Positions 63,786 through 64,000 of a stretch of DNA of 64,000 bases are shown here, in pieces. How positions within the stretch are numbered: position 1 is the first letter of the stretch; every line of letters begins with the position of its first letter. Where the stretch lies: positions 496,001-560,000 of the forward strand of contig OZ345378.1 in NCBI GenBank assembly GCA_977006965.1. The letters run 5' to 3'. The DNA comes from Phymatolithon calcareum. Its lineage: Eukaryota > Rhodophyta > Florideophyceae > Hapalidiales. Under the pieces are notes generated by a model. The model saw nothing but the letters and a program-made list of their open reading frames with translations. It did no database searches and was not told the origin of the DNA. The position numbers and the translations under genes are program-made.

Positions 63786-64000
63786 AACTCTAGATGGTCA
63801 GACAGACCTGCGTGTCCAGCCGTGCACGCAGCGCGAGGGTTACAGTCTTCCACAGTACGAGGAGGGGATGAGCCTACTCCTCCGTCTATCCAGCTCAAAG
63901 CACAGAGACATTGGTCCCCATCCTCGTTTGAGTGATCGTTTCAATGTTAGAAAAGGAACACTGGTTTAGATTGGTACTGTACTTAGCTGGATCAGAGGAT

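Larger units (their letters stand above)
58937..64000. other. gene-poor spacer with foldbacks
   Basis: No gene can be supported in these 5 kb. It holds the foldbacks listed separately, a (GTCA)n run near 60553, and about a dozen TACTGTA/TACAGTA heptamers, the highest density in the window. Some plus-strand frames at 62961..63502 could be decayed coding sequence without a recognised family. Confidence 0.4.

Overview
The window is nuclear DNA of a eukaryote, most likely a red alga and plausibly a florideophyte such as Chondrus crispus (inference). The evidence is cytosolic eS30, a MYST acetyltransferase, SEC24, a SAP30-type protein, mitochondrial uS4 and ISCA2, few and short GT-AG introns near gene starts, long gene-poor spacers, secreted malectin/PKD/TIG proteins, and a tRNA gene with an extra intron in its D-loop, a feature best known from red algae. 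Several open frames begin at non-ATG codons, so I moved starts to the first sensible ATG.

Layout. 0.5-4 kb: eS30 and a MYST histone acetyltransferase, convergent. 4-11.6 kb: spacer with a decayed Sel1-repeat gene and a 1,466-bp direct tandem duplication. 11.6-20.2 kb: a dense gene block with HemW-like radical SAM protein, an unknown protein, phosphopantetheine adenylyltransferase, a small unknown mitochondrial-looking protein, ISCA2, uS4m and an NTF2-fold protein. 22-23.4 kb: a membrane-anchored HExxH metalloprotease-like protein. 27.1-28.3 kb: a Gfo/Idh/MocA dehydrogenase. 29.3 kb: tRNA-Arg(CCG) with two introns. 30.1-31.9 kb: a secreted pentapeptide-like protein ending in a Hedgehog-type Hint domain. 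32-40 kb: gene-poor, with an AAAGTTTCG repeat cluster and the 3' end of a dead LINE. 40.1-44.7 kb: a BtuF-like protein and a SAP30-domain protein around a microsatellite-rich stretch. 47-51 kb: a MAPR-type haem-binding membrane protein and SEC24, convergent. 51.7-58.9 kb: a small membrane/coiled-coil protein and two tandem secreted paralogues (PKD-TIG-GSDH-TIG, one with an added N-terminal malectin domain). 59-64 kb: spacer with foldbacks.

Functionally the genes are mostly housekeeping: chromatin, translation, Fe-S/haem/CoA cofactors and COPII. A smaller group of secreted or surface proteins (metalloprotease, Hint protein, malectin-PKD pair) would act in the extracellular matrix.

Two sequence-level patterns stand out in the spacers: more than ten near-perfect spacer-free palindromes or foldbacks, and marked over-use of the heptamer TACTGTA/TACAGTA. 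The best candidates for new biology are the two-intron tRNA, the pentapeptide-Hint protein and the foldback family.
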